From Bacteroidota bacterium (GTDB lineage: Bacteria; Bacteroidota; Rhodothermia; Rhodothermales; Bin80), in contig JAPOTS010000047.1 in assembly GCA_026709065.1 (NCBI GenBank), positions 1-64,000 of the forward strand: a DNA stretch of 64,000 nucleotides. The letters are read 5' to 3'. A program made the position numbers and the translations under genes. Positions within the stretch are counted from its first letter, which is position 1, and each line of letters begins with the position of its first letter. Under the pieces are notes generated by a model. It was not told the DNA's origin and ran no database searches. It was given only the letters and a program-made list of their open reading frames with translations. Shown here one piece after another: positions 9,748 through 20,934 of this stretch.

Positions 9748-9972
9748 TTATGACATTTCACAATCAGAAAACAACTTCTTAAACCATGAATAGGATTTTG
9801 CTGAACATGTGCCATCTGTACTGACTTTTCGGGCATCTCCACAGAATTAGCCGCATAGAGCAACACAATCTCCATGTGCAGAGACACTTGACGAGGTAGC
9901 GGGGGTGGTAGAGAGGGCCATCAGTCCCATTACGATGACCAAGAAGCTAAAAAGTTAATCACTAATGCGTTC
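9748..9972 (-). pseudogene. Decayed small secreted Cys-containing peptide gene
   Basis: The minus strand reads (M)NALVIN / frameshift / SFLVIVMGLMALSTTPATSSSVSAHGDCVALCG-stop-FCGDARKVSTDGTCSAKSYSWFKKLFSDCEMS-stop. A signal-peptide-like start is followed by a Cys-rich C-terminus, with a frame break and an in-frame TAA. Confidence 0.4.
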
Positions 9973-10089
9973 ATTTTTGAAAATTTTTTGGTGGAAAAAT
10001 ACTTCAGGGAGTAAATATCTGGTGGAAAAATCTCCCTTCAACCCAATCTAATAATTTGTAGAATAAATACCAAATTTCTGAAATAACTA

Positions 10090-10633
10090 TTATTCATTGG
10101 CAGATGGTATCTGACTACTCTGGCTCTGAAGTGCCTTTTGTACAATTTTATCCAAATCATTTGTATTAAGGACTCCTTGAAAAAGCATTCCGTCAATAAT
10201 TAAAGTAGGTATGGCGGTGATCTCCAGAGATTCTCCCAAACGCATGTCACTATATATCTTTTCAGAAGGAATACTCTGCCCTATACATTCACGAAACCCT
10301 GTTAAGTTAGGGATTCCAACATTTCGTGCAAAAACCTACCAAGTCAGTGCTGGTTGCCTGACCCTGATGTTCAAATAATTTCCTGTGATACACTTCAAAT
10401 TTGCCCTGTTCATTAGCACTTTCAGAAGCAACCGCAGATGGATAGGCCGCAGAGTGATATGGAAGAGGAAAATGTCTATAGGTAATTGCCACATCGTTTG
10501 GGTATCTCCTATGTATCTCATTCAAGGTAGGCTGAATGCGTTGACAGAAAGGGCACTCATAATCAAAGAATTCTACAATCTTTATTTTCCCATTCTCTGG
10601 CCAGATTCTTCTGATTCTGGAATTGTAATGCAA
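10090..10633 (-). pseudogene. DsbA/thioredoxin-like protein, frameshifted
   Basis: VEFFDYECPFCQRIQPTLNEIHRRYPNDVAITYRHFPLPYH... breaks at a homopolymer (A run 10330-10334). Removing one base restores VGFARNVGIPNLTGFRECIGQSIPSEKIYSDMRLGESLEITAIPTLIIDGMLFQGVLNTNDLDKIVQKALQSQSSQIPSANE-stop. Confidence 0.7.
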
Positions 10634-10944
10634 TTGATATCGTGAGGCTGATCAAATCTCATCTATTTGAGCCAATTTCGAATTAATGGATGGATTTTTG
10701 ATACTTGATTTAATTCTTGTGTTCCAATTAGATGCTCAAAGGAATGAAGGGATTCGCTTAAAAAGAAATTTTCACATACTCCTCCTAATCTCCAAAAATC
10801 GTGAATTTGTGGATAGCACCGCCCGCAAGCCTTGGAGGATCATGCAGATTGATCCATAATGAGACTTGGGAATTAACAAAAAAGCTTTTTGACGGTGAGT
10901 AAATGTCATGTCACCTGATCAGATTAGGCTTTCCCTGTATCAAG

Positions 10945-11502
10945 TTAGGGGTGATATAGCTCGCCAAAATTGGCTGAAATTCGTTGAGCAAGACGTGATT
11001 TAAGATCTTCGGGTGTGCTCCAGAAGATACATGGATACTGTTGGATATCAAAATGAATCATCCCAGTGAATTCAGCCAGCAGGTAAAAATGACGGGTATG
11101 CTTAGCCCATGAGCAAAACCAGCTTCATAGCAAACACTCCCTGGTGTGCACCTTTTATTGTGCCATCTTTTTCTTTTTTGACTTCTCCTTCAGTTAAGTC
11201 CACAACTACAAATTTCGATCTACGAATTTCGGCCATGATCTGATCGTCAATTTTGTCAAATGTTCTGTCTGATCAATATGTTTTGCCGAATAACCACATT
11301 CCTCAACTCCAGATTTAATCCCCTTGTAGTATGCATCATCAAGCGATGAATCAAACCACATTGCTACGAATGCTTGCGTTGAATCTATGATTCGGTTTCC
11401 CAAGTTAGCTAGATGAGTATGGCCTTTTATTGTGAGCCTGCAGCGCACAGTTACGCTTGCCTGTTCAGATGGAGGTTCTATCAAACCTGACTTTCCAGAC
11501 AA
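10945..11502 (-). pseudogene. Multiply frameshifted gene with a nucleoside 2-deoxyribosyltransferase/TIR-like domain
   Basis: Pieces in different minus frames: STQAFVAMWFDSSLDDAYYKGIKSGVEECGYSAKHIDQTEHLTK | KIDDQIMAEIRRSKFVVVDLTEGEVKKEKDGTIKGAHQGVF | YEAGFAHGLSIPVIFTC | MIHFDIQQYPCIFWSTPEDLKSRLAQRISANFGELYHP-stop. Confidence 0.6.
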
Positions 11503-12099
11503 ATTAGCAGGTAGTCTACCTCTTTCAGTTCCGTTGAAACAACCCCAGATTGAGGATTTTGATCAGATTCCAAACCTTCACAAAACTGTAAAAAATCTTC
11601 AATCATTTTTTTGAAGACTACGCTTATATGGAGACAAATCTTATGCTTCCCCTGGTAAGGATGGCCCGAATAACCAACAGGAAAATGATTATGAATAAGA
11701 CTAGCCAGCAACAAAAGAACATTTTGAAAGCCGGAAAACATTTTGAAATGTCATTTGCAAATGTCGCGAATGTTATGGAAACAGGTTGAAAAAAATGGGG
11801 GTCAAAATACCACACTCCGGTCCGTATTCCTGCACATATGAAAGGGGAAGGCTCCCGTACCCTGACATCATCTAGATTATACAAGAATAGACGCACTAAG
11901 TATTGATGGGTAATCTCTTGAATAGTAATATAAGTTCAAAAAAATGTTACAGGCAACCAGATCATTTATTCCATCAGTTAGATGTATGGTTTTTTTTGAG
12001 TATCTTTGATGAAGCTTCTGAATTTACCTACTGTAAAATATGGACTGAATGTCATTGTTCATGAGAAAGAATCGTTTCAAAAATTGCCCTTAAGTATTC

Positions 12100-13011
12100 A
12101 TGATTAAAGATCGAGATTTAGTCAAGGTTTTTTCCACGGATACCCTCATTGTTCGAATTAGATGGTTTCTGAGCGTATTAGCAGAAACGAAATCCAAAGC
12201 AACTGTCGATACCTACAGGCGAGCTCTTGGAATCTTTACTCTGTGGATAGATGAGCAGGGCGGTACGATGGAACTATCTCAAAAGAACCTTGAAATGTTT
12301 CCTGTGTACCTTAGAACTCGACGAAAAGTCACAGTTCGTACAGTCTACACATATCTCACTGCATTACGTAAATTTTTCGCATTTCTTACCAAAGAAGGCA
12401 TGTTGGATAATAATCTTGCTAAAGACCTTCGGATTGATGAAAAACCAGCATCAAAGGGGCGTGAAATATTGACACCAGACGAAGTCAAACGACTCGTTGA
12501 AATCTCTTATGAGGAGAATCCAATTCAGATTAGAGATAAAGCAATTTTATTATGTATGCTTCTGGAAGGGCTTTCAGAATCTGATATCGAGAGAGCTAAT
12601 TTTGGGGACATTGAGAATACTATCACTGGAAAAGAATTACGTATCCAAACGAAAAGCGGCCCCATCGCTATCCCCTTAGATCAACGGACATTCAATGCAA
12701 TCAGTGACTATATAAAAGTGAGATCATGGCAATTAAAACCTAAAGATCCGCTTTTCGTGAGCCATAGTCCACATAAATCCAATGAACGAATGACGCGCAG
12801 AAACGTCAGATCTAGGATGCGATTTATTCTTGATCATGTAAAAATAACCCGGGTAGACGTATCTCCACAAAGCTTGTGCTATACCGCTTTATATCTTCTT
12901 ATCACTAATGGAACATCAAAAGAAGATATTCGGAGGCGCTTTCGTCCTTTCCAACTTTTTCATCGCATTATAGCACTCAAAGAAAAGGGGCTTATTGATG
13001 AGGACTACTAA
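12100..13011 (+). CDS. Tyrosine recombinase-fold protein, catalytic residues apparently lost
   Basis: 303-aa intact ORF. SAM-like N-terminal domain (TKSKATVDTYRRALGIFTLWI...VRTVYTYLTALRKFFAFLTKEG) plus catalytic-like domain. GLR reads GLS, and HxxRH reads QSLCY. Confidence 0.7.
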   Translation: MIKDRDLVKVFSTDTLIVRIRWFLSVLAETKSKATVDTYRRALGIFTLWIDEQGGTMELSQKNLEMFPVYLRTRRKVTVRTVYTYLTALRKFFAFLTKEGMLDNNLAKDLRIDEKPASKGREILTPDEVKRLVEISYEENPIQIRDKAILLCMLLEGLSESDIERANFGDIENTITGKELRIQTKSGPIAIPLDQRTFNAISDYIKVRSWQLKPKDPLFVSHSPHKSNERMTRRNVRSRMRFILDHVKITRVDVSPQSLCYTALYLLITNGTSKEDIRRRFRPFQLFHRIIALKEKGLIDEDY

Positions 13012-13964
13012 AGTTTTGTAGAGACTGTAAATTGATGCAGTCCACCAAACGACCATGAGCTGTACGAGTAATCCAGATGAAATCGTCTTAGTCTCAAACC
13101 AAATCCGATAGATATTCCTGCTAAATCAAGCCTTCGATCTGATTTAAGTTCTCTCTTACGGTGATTATAGCCCATTCTTACATGAAACACTGGGATTGCT
13201 TGAAACTCCAAGCTCAGGATTGCATGCTCAAAGCCCTGATCTAAGGAGGATATTTCTGGGGTATCTTGTAAGTTAACTAGCGTCAGGCCAATGAGAATGG
13301 GGATATGTTTAAGTCGCTTGGAAGTCGCTATCCTTACATCTAGCGGTAGAGTATCTCGCGTTTGCCCTATATGAGTCAGAGCCAGTCCTAAATTTGATAC
13401 GCCTACACTAGCGGTGAATCCTTGCTCTACGTTATAGTACACTGCACCTGCATCAAATGCAATAGCCAGAGCATTGAATTCAGCGATGGTTGTATAGGCA
13501 ATATGGATATTTGCACCGTAACGCAATCGTGGTTGTAATAAACGCGAAAGCCCAATCGAAAGAGCAAAATTACTGGAAGAGAATGAGCCATCAATTTCAC
13601 CAAGGTCATTAGCGCGATCAATCCTCCCCCATGAAAAAAATCTGATTCCGCCAGTAGCAGTACCAATCCGAGTCAAAGATTTGCTGTATGTAACAGTGCC
13701 AGATTGTAGGTCGCTGAAATGGTTTAACCAAGAAACAGACAAACTTCCATCGGTATTGTCTTGGGGTAATGCTGGATTGTAGTAGATAGTAGTGCTATGA
13801 GGTGAAGCCCCCATCATGATTGTCCCACCCAGAGCCGCTGCCTTTGCCGACGGCTCAAGCCGAAGAAAATCAAAGCTTGATAGCGACTGGCCCGAGGCAT
13901 TCACCGAAGAAAAGGAAACAATTAATAAGACGGGAAGCCAAATCCCCAAATAATTAGATTTCAT
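13008..13964 (-). CDS. porQ: PorQ/PorV-like outer membrane beta-barrel protein
   Basis: Signal peptide, then SSFDFLRLEPSAKAAALGGTIMMGASPHSTTIYYNPALPQDN, typical of PorQ-type proteins, and a beta-barrel-like C-terminus. Confidence 0.65.
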   Translation of the reverse strand: MKSNYLGIWLPVLLIVSFSSVNASGQSLSSFDFLRLEPSAKAAALGGTIMMGASPHSTTIYYNPALPQDNTDGSLSVSWLNHFSDLQSGTVTYSKSLTRIGTATGGIRFFSWGRIDRANDLGEIDGSFSSSNFALSIGLSRLLQPRLRYGANIHIAYTTIAEFNALAIAFDAGAVYYNVEQGFTASVGVSNLGLALTHIGQTRDTLPLDVRIATSKRLKHIPILIGLTLVNLQDTPEISSLDQGFEHAILSLEFQAIPVFHVRMGYNHRKRELKSDRRLDLAGISIGFGLRLRRFHLDYSYSSWSFGGLHQFTVSTKL

Positions 13965-14117
13965 AAATTGTCTAAAAAGAACCCTTCATCGCAGATTAAA
14001 TGGAACGAACTAATCCTAAACGCGTGTTAAACGCGCTTCGTTTCAGAGCGTATCAATAGAATATCTTATTTTCGTATAAAGATACTTCGCAGAGTGTTAT
14101 AGGTATCAGTTACAGAC

Positions 14118-17100
14118 TTGATCAAACTAATGTTGAATTTTATTAATCAATTCTTTGGCGACAAAAATCAGCGTGAAATCAACCGCACCTATGAGCCGAT
14201 TGTTGAACTGATTCACCAAGCTACTCCCCGAATTAAAGAGCTTACAGATGACCAATTACGTGGGTGTACTCAGGAATTTCGTGAGCAAATTAAAAATGCC
14301 CTTACAGAAATTGAGGAGCGTAAGCAAGAAATCTACGATACGCTGAAGCTTGGATTTGCCGATGATGAGAAAAAAGAATCCCTAACCTTAGAAGATCGAC
14401 AAGACTTTTTTGAAGAGTTAGATGAGTTGGAAGACGAATGGCTTGATGTGGCCGAGGAAACGCTTAACCAGATTCTTCCAGAGGCATTTGCGGTTGTAAA
14501 AGAAGTCTGTATTAGGATGACGGAAAAAGGATCCCTAAAAGTTCGCGCGACCGATCATGATCATGCCATTCGCAAGAAACGTAACTATCCAGACATCCAA
14601 GGATCATATGCTATTTGGACCAATGAATGGGAGGCAGGCGGAACGGCCATAAAATGGGAAATGATTCCCTATGATGTACAGTTGATCGGAGGAACAGTCC
14701 TCCATCTCGGTAATATCGCCGAAATGAAGACGGGTGAAGGGAAAACATTGGTTGCTGTGGCCCCTGTATACTTGAATGCACTCCTTGGCCGAGGAGTCCA
14801 TCTCATAACAGTGAATCCCTATTTAGCACGGCGAGATGCCGAGTGGATGGGGCCTATCTTTGAATTTTTAGGATTAACGGTTGATGTCATTGATGAATAT
14901 GATGCCCATTCTGAGGATCGACGCATGGCTTATCATGCAGATATCACCTACGGAACCAACAACGAATTTGGATTTGATTATCTACGTGATAATTCCTTTG
15001 TGGTTGAACCCAATCAATTAGTTCAACGAGGTCATCATTACGCAATCGTTGACGAGGTTGATTCGGTTCTTGTTGATGAAGCACGAACCCCGCTCATCAT
15101 CAGCGGCCCTGTCCCTCAGGCAGCAAAGAGTCGTTTTGATGAACTCAAGCCCTCGGTTGATCGCTTGGTCAATGCTCAAAAGCGATTAGTGGCAGGCTTT
15201 GTTGCTGAGGCGGATAAAAAATTAAAGGAGCGTGACCGTGCCTTAGAGCGTGGTGAGGAGAAAGAAGCAAAAGATCTGGAGACGGATGCAGGGTTAGCCC
15301 TACTACGTGCTTCAAGAGGATTTCCCCGAAATAAGCGTCTCATCAAACTTCTTCAAGAACCCGGCATTGAGCAACTGAAACGCAAAACTGAATACTTTTA
15401 TTTACAGGATAATGCGAAGCGCATGCCGATCGTAGATGATGAAATGTACTATGCGCTTGATGAAAAACAGCATGCCTTAGAACCCACTGATCAGGGGCGA
15501 GAATTCATTGCAAAAGCGGCAGGAGAGGATGTCAATTTGTTTATCCTTCCAGATATTGGTGAGGAAACTGCCCGCATGAAACGAGAATATGAAGGACATA
15601 AGCAAAAATTATATGACTCTATTCGTGATCGAGAAGATTTGTCTGACCAAAAGCGTGAGCACAAACTTCAGAATGATTTAAGAGTTTTGAAAAACACCCT
15701 TGATGAAGAGACTAGAAAGCTCTATGGAACCTATTCAGACCGTGCAGAGAGGCTCCATGCCATTGAGCAACTTCTAAAAGCGTATACTCTGTATGAGCGT
15801 GATACAGAGTATATCGTTCAAGATGGCAAAGTACAGATCGTTGATACTCATACGGGGAGGGTTCTATCAGGACGTCGCTATTCCGATGGGCTCCATCAGG
15901 CCATTGAGGCCAAAGAAGGCGTCAAAGTTCAGGCCGCAACTCAGACCTATGCTACGATTACACTTCAAAACTACTTCCGTATGTACAGCAAACTCGCTGG
16001 CATGACTGGAACAGCCGAGACGGAGGCAGAAGAGTTTCATAAGATCTATAAGATGGATGTCGTGGTTGTTCCAACCAATGAACCCATTGCCCGTGAAGAC
16101 TTGGAAGATTTGATCTATAGATCCAAACGAGATAAGTATGCTGCTGTCATTGATAAAATTGAGGACTATCATGACCGAGGACAGCCTGTTTTAGTTGGAA
16201 CGACATCTGTTGAAGTCTCTGAAACGCTTAGCCGCATGCTCAAGCGTGCTCGTATTCAGCACAATGTGCTGAATGCTAAGCGAGATAGGGCCATGCAAGA
16301 ATCTTTGATTGTCGCTGAGGCTGGCAAGCGAGGAGCAGTCACGATAGCGACCAATATGGCTGGGCGAGGAACAGATATCAAGCTCGGTTCAGGAATCATC
16401 GAATTAGGAGGATTAGCCATAATCGGCACTGAACGTCACGAAAGTCGCCGAATCGATCTTCAGCTCAGGGGGCGCTCTGGTCGACAAGGAGATCCAGGAG
16501 AAAGTCAATTTTATATATCTCTTGAAGATGATCTCATGCGACTCTTTGGCCCTGACCGTGTAGCCGCTGTCATGGATCGACTCAAACTTGAAGAAGGAGC
16601 CGTCATCAGCCATTCAATGGTAACCAAGAGTATTGAGCGGGCCCAAAAGAAAGTGGAACAGAATAACTTTGCAATTCGGAAACGACAACTTGAATATGAT
16701 GATGTCTTGAATGCCCAACGCGAAGTGATCTATGATCGCCGGATGCATGCGCTTAAAGGGGAGCGATTTCGTGGTGAGATTCTTGATATGCTCTATAAAT
16801 TGACCGCACGACTGGTTGAGCGCTATCATGGAGAAGGTGAAATGGATGAGTTACGTGATGAATTCCGCCGACTCTTATCCTTTGACTATGATATTGATCG
16901 GCAGAGGTTCTTTGATCTTGGTGATGACGGAGTCATTGAGGATGCCTTCCAAAAAGCATCCCAGTTCTATGAGCAAAAACGGTTAGCCTTAGCAGCGCCA
17001 TTTTTTGAGAGTATGAAGGGGATCGCTGAAAGTAATTCAAAGACCAAGCCTCAAAAAGCATTCGTGGACTTTTCGGATGGGCATCGCCGACTACGCACGG

Positions 17101-17603
17101 TCGTTAGAATTCAAGATGTTGTGGACTCCGAAGGACAGGAAATCAATGATAGACTTGAACGAACGGCAATGCTTTCATTTATTGATGAGTACTGGACCGA
17201 GCATTTACGCTCGTTGGATGAAGTCAAAGAAGGCATTGGGCTTCGGGCCTATGGTCAACGCGATCCTTTGGTGGAATATAAGATGGAGGCGTTCCGTCTA
17301 TTCTCCGATGTGATTGAGCAGATTGGCGAAAATGTTGTCACATTTGTATTTAGAGCAGGGCCTATGGTAGAAAAGCGAGGCAATCCGTCAGCGCAGAAAA
17401 GTACGATGGATCCAAAGCGTGCTCAAGAAAGTCAACGGTCAGCGCCTCCTTCATTTGGAATCGCGGGGTCCAACTCCAACGGAGCTGAGCGTGATCCGAG
17501 TGCCAAACGACAACCCGTTCTTGCGGGAGATCATATCGGTAGAAATTCACCATGCCCCTGCGGGAGCGGTAAGAAATATAAACATTGTTGCGGCCGGAAA
17601 TAA
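14118..17603 (+). CDS. secA: Preprotein translocase ATPase SecA
   Basis: 1161 aa. MKTGEGKTLVAVAPVYLNAL Walker A, DEVDSVLVDEARTPLIISGP, TNMAGRGTDIKLG, and C-terminal SEC-C motif CPCGSGKKYKHCCG. The start may be the ATG at 14130. Confidence 0.97.
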   Translation: MIKLMLNFINQFFGDKNQREINRTYEPIVELIHQATPRIKELTDDQLRGCTQEFREQIKNALTEIEERKQEIYDTLKLGFADDEKKESLTLEDRQDFFEELDELEDEWLDVAEETLNQILPEAFAVVKEVCIRMTEKGSLKVRATDHDHAIRKKRNYPDIQGSYAIWTNEWEAGGTAIKWEMIPYDVQLIGGTVLHLGNIAEMKTGEGKTLVAVAPVYLNALLGRGVHLITVNPYLARRDAEWMGPIFEFLGLTVDVIDEYDAHSEDRRMAYHADITYGTNNEFGFDYLRDNSFVVEPNQLVQRGHHYAIVDEVDSVLVDEARTPLIISGPVPQAAKSRFDELKPSVDRLVNAQKRLVAGFVAEADKKLKERDRALERGEEKEAKDLETDAGLALLRASRGFPRNKRLIKLLQEPGIEQLKRKTEYFYLQDNAKRMPIVDDEMYYALDEKQHALEPTDQGREFIAKAAGEDVNLFILPDIGEETARMKREYEGHKQKLYDSIRDREDLSDQKREHKLQNDLRVLKNTLDEETRKLYGTYSDRAERLHAIEQLLKAYTLYERDTEYIVQDGKVQIVDTHTGRVLSGRRYSDGLHQAIEAKEGVKVQAATQTYATITLQNYFRMYSKLAGMTGTAETEAEEFHKIYKMDVVVVPTNEPIAREDLEDLIYRSKRDKYAAVIDKIEDYHDRGQPVLVGTTSVEVSETLSRMLKRARIQHNVLNAKRDRAMQESLIVAEAGKRGAVTIATNMAGRGTDIKLGSGIIELGGLAIIGTERHESRRIDLQLRGRSGRQGDPGESQFYISLEDDLMRLFGPDRVAAVMDRLKLEEGAVISHSMVTKSIERAQKKVEQNNFAIRKRQLEYDDVLNAQREVIYDRRMHALKGERFRGEILDMLYKLTARLVERYHGEGEMDELRDEFRRLLSFDYDIDRQRFFDLGDDGVIEDAFQKASQFYEQKRLALAAPFFESMKGIAESNSKTKPQKAFVDFSDGHRRLRTVVRIQDVVDSEGQEINDRLERTAMLSFIDEYWTEHLRSLDEVKEGIGLRAYGQRDPLVEYKMEAFRLFSDVIEQIGENVVTFVFRAGPMVEKRGNPSAQKSTMDPKRAQESQRSAPPSFGIAGSNSNGAERDPSAKRQPVLAGDHIGRNSPCPCGSGKKYKHCCGRK

Positions 17604-17612
17604 CAAAATAAT

Positions 17613-19337
17613 GTGATGCTGCGTACCCTCTACATTCGGGACTACGCCATCATTGATGAGCTTGAGGTAGAATTTCAATCGGGCCTCAACATATTGACTG
17701 GCGAAACTGGCGCAGGTAAATCCATTATCGTTGGCGCATTGAAGCTCATTGCTGGTGAGCGTGCCTCAGCAGATTCAATCAGATCTGGTGGTGTAAAAGC
17801 GATCATTGAAGGAGTCTTTGATGATATCCCATTAAAAGATATCCTAAATCTTTTGGATGAACACGACTTACCCGAAGAGCCAGTTCTCATAATGCGTAGA
17901 GAAATAACGAAGACCCACAGCAGGGCATTCATCAATGATACGCCTGTAAAATTAACCCTCATGCGTCAGGTTGCATCAAAGTTAATTGACTTGCATGGAC
18001 AGCATGAGCACCAATCTCTGTTGCGTGTTAATACTCATCTTGATTTGATTGATGGATTTGGACACTTGGCAGATCAGCGCTCATCCTATCGATCAACCTA
18101 TCAAGAAGTCGTGTCATTGACCCGCGAATTGGAAGAGCTTTCTATGCGCCAAAATCATCTTGATGCGACCCAAGAGCGATTAGGTTTTGAGATCTCTGAG
18201 ATTGATACAATCAATCCTCAGGAAGGGGAAGAAGACCAACTTCAAAATGAGCTGAGTAGGCTGGAAAATGCAGAACAACTCTACAATATAACGGCCTCTC
18301 TGCATTCAATGCTTTATGCTCAGGAAAACTCAACCACAGAACAGCTTGCCCTCGCATTAAGTCAGTTACAGGATCTAGCTTATATTGATCCAGCACTGAA
18401 AGAATCAAGTGAAGAAATAAATCAGGCCTATATATCGGTAAAAGAAATTTCGCAGTCACTGCAGGAGTACAGCTCAAACATAGAATTCAATCCATCTCGT
18501 TTAGAGAAAATTCGAGAACGACTCGGAGACTTTGATATTCTCAAGCGAAAATACGGTGGTAGCCTCAATGCAGTTCTTGACTATCGCAAAGAAATTGGTA
18601 AAGAATACGCTCGTTTAGCTGATAATGATATGGCACGTTCAACTCAGGAACAACACATTGAGCAGACTAAGCAACTGCTCTCTCAGAAAGCACACGATCT
18701 ATCAAATCAGCGCCACAGAGTAGCAACACAGATTGAATCTTCAATCACTTCGGAATTTGTCGATCTGGGAATGGCCGCAGGGAAGCTAAAAGTTCAAATT
18801 CAACAGCACCATGATTCATCTGGATGGATTACACCTGCAAATAAACAATCAAAGGATTTGATGCATTACAAGGCGTTTAGTCATGGAATGGATCAGGTAG
18901 AATTTCTCATCACAACCAATATGGGAGAGGAATTACGCCCTTTAGCACGGGTGGCATCTGGGGGAGAAATCAGCCGAATCATGCTCGCAATCAAGCGTGT
19001 TCTTGCCCAGAGCGGTGGGCTTCCAATCATGGTATTTGATGAGATAGATGTTGGAATTAGTGGGTCAATTGCTCAAAAAGTAGGTAATTCAATGGCAGAT
19101 TTAGCCAGACATCATCAGATCATTACGATCACCCATCTACCCCAAATTGCTGCGTTAGCCCATGCCCACTATGTTGTAGAAAAACGCGTGACTGATGGGC
19201 GAACAAAGACAATGATTCGACGACTTTCTCACGATGAATCTGTTGAACATGTCGCAAAACTCATTGCTGGTGGAGAAATCACAGAAACCATGCGTGAAAG
19301 TGCACGCGAACTCATGCAATCACAGGAGAAACCATAA
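17613..19337 (+). CDS. recN: DNA repair protein RecN
   Basis: [42 protein letters not shown] and [19 protein letters not shown] / [18 protein letters not shown]. Confidence 0.95.
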   Translation: MMLRTLYIRDYAIIDELEVEFQSGLNILTGETGAGKSIIVGALKLIAGERASADSIRSGGVKAIIEGVFDDIPLKDILNLLDEHDLPEEPVLIMRREITKTHSRAFINDTPVKLTLMRQVASKLIDLHGQHEHQSLLRVNTHLDLIDGFGHLADQRSSYRSTYQEVVSLTRELEELSMRQNHLDATQERLGFEISEIDTINPQEGEEDQLQNELSRLENAEQLYNITASLHSMLYAQENSTTEQLALALSQLQDLAYIDPALKESSEEINQAYISVKEISQSLQEYSSNIEFNPSRLEKIRERLGDFDILKRKYGGSLNAVLDYRKEIGKEYARLADNDMARSTQEQHIEQTKQLLSQKAHDLSNQRHRVATQIESSITSEFVDLGMAAGKLKVQIQQHHDSSGWITPANKQSKDLMHYKAFSHGMDQVEFLITTNMGEELRPLARVASGGEISRIMLAIKRVLAQSGGLPIMVFDEIDVGISGSIAQKVGNSMADLARHHQIITITHLPQIAALAHAHYVVEKRVTDGRTKTMIRRLSHDESVEHVAKLIAGGEITETMRESARELMQSQEKP

Positions 19338-19341
19338 TCAG

Positions 19342-20934
19342 ATGCGAATCACACAAAACGACATTTCGCATTTAGTCAGCACATACCACAGGACTCCCAA
19401 TGGAGAAGTGACGTTTGGGACATCTGGTCACAGGGGAACTTCACTCAACGGAACCTTCAATGAAGCGCATATCTTAGCCATCAGTCAGGCGATTTGTGAA
19501 CTTCGAGAATCTTCTGGTCCGATATTTATTGGAAAAGATACCCACGCCCTCTCACAGCCTGCCTACGAAACCGCTCTGGAAGTGTTTGCCGCCAATCATT
19601 TGAATGTGATTGTGGGGAAGGGCTATGCTCCTACACCAGCAGTATCGCATGCCGTCATACAATGGAATCATCGCCATAAGAATCATCTTGCCGATGCAAT
19701 CATCTTAACACCATCACATAACCCTCCAGAGGATGGAGGCTTCAAGTATAACCCGCCGCATGGAGGACCAGCATCAAGTCAATTGACTCAGCAAATTCAG
19801 AAGCGAGCACGCCAGCTCATGAATCATGGATTAGTTGATGTAAAACGAATGCCATTCAATCAGGCGATTAAGTCTGATTCAACCATTGCGAAAGATCTGA
19901 TGATGCCCTATGTTGAGGATCTTGCATCAGTCATTGATATGGAGGTCATTCGTGATTCTGGAGTCACTATTGGCGTTGATCCAATGGGGGGCGCAGCGAT
20001 TGATTATTGGGAGCCGATTGCTCAATACTATAATGTGTCCATTAATGTAGTGAATAAAGTCGTTGATCCAACCTTTAGATTTATGCCTTTTGATCATGAT
20101 GGAAAGATTCGAATGGATTGTTCTTCACCAGATGCTATGCGTCATCTGATTGACCTACGAGATAAATATGATATCTCATTTGGAAATGATCCTGATGCAG
20201 ATCGCCATGGAATTGTGACCCGCAGTCAAGGGTTATTGAATCCGAATCACTATCTCGCAGTGGCTGGAAAGTATTTATTTGAAAATAGATCTCAGTGGTT
20301 ACCGACGGCATGTTTTGCCAAGACGCTTGTATCAAGTTCTATGATTGATTTTGTGGCAGATGATTTGGGCCGAACATTGTATGAAGTGCCGGTTGGGTTT
20401 AAGTGGTTTGTGGAGGGGTTGTTTGATGGAACCTGCGGATTTGCTGGAGAAGAGAGTGCGGGGGCATCCTTTCTTCGTAGAGATGGTCATGTGTGGACAA
20501 CCGATAAGGATGGAATCATTCTTGGACTATTAGCAGCGGAGATTCTTGCTAAAACAGACAGAGACCCAGGTGAGCATTACCAATCGCTGACCGAACGATT
20601 TGGTTCACCTGTCTATAAAAGGATTGATACGCCTGCTAATTCGACGCAAAAAAATAAGTTAGCACATTTATCACCGGATCATGTGCGTGCCTCAACATTG
20701 GCCAGTGAGCCAATTGAGGCCAAGTTGACACAGGCTCATGGAAACCATGAACCGATTGGGGGTTTAAAGGTGACAACTAAAAATGGATGGTTTGCTGCTC
20801 GGCCATCTGGAACTGAGGATTTATACAAAATCTATGCAGAGAGCTTTTTAGGAGATGCTCATTTGAATCAGATTATCAACGAAGCGAGGTCAATTGTCAA
20901 AGAGGCGCTAAGTACTGGTGAACATCATGGATGA
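19342..20934 (+). CDS. pgm: Alpha-D-glucose phosphoglucomutase
   Basis: [54 protein letters not shown], and [16 protein letters not shown]. Start set at the internal ATG ([11 protein letters not shown]), not the track start 19234. Confidence 0.92.
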   Translation: MRITQNDISHLVSTYHRTPNGEVTFGTSGHRGTSLNGTFNEAHILAISQAICELRESSGPIFIGKDTHALSQPAYETALEVFAANHLNVIVGKGYAPTPAVSHAVIQWNHRHKNHLADAIILTPSHNPPEDGGFKYNPPHGGPASSQLTQQIQKRARQLMNHGLVDVKRMPFNQAIKSDSTIAKDLMMPYVEDLASVIDMEVIRDSGVTIGVDPMGGAAIDYWEPIAQYYNVSINVVNKVVDPTFRFMPFDHDGKIRMDCSSPDAMRHLIDLRDKYDISFGNDPDADRHGIVTRSQGLLNPNHYLAVAGKYLFENRSQWLPTACFAKTLVSSSMIDFVADDLGRTLYEVPVGFKWFVEGLFDGTCGFAGEESAGASFLRRDGHVWTTDKDGIILGLLAAEILAKTDRDPGEHYQSLTERFGSPVYKRIDTPANSTQKNKLAHLSPDHVRASTLASEPIEAKLTQAHGNHEPIGGLKVTTKNGWFAARPSGTEDLYKIYAESFLGDAHLNQIINEARSIVKEALSTGEHHG

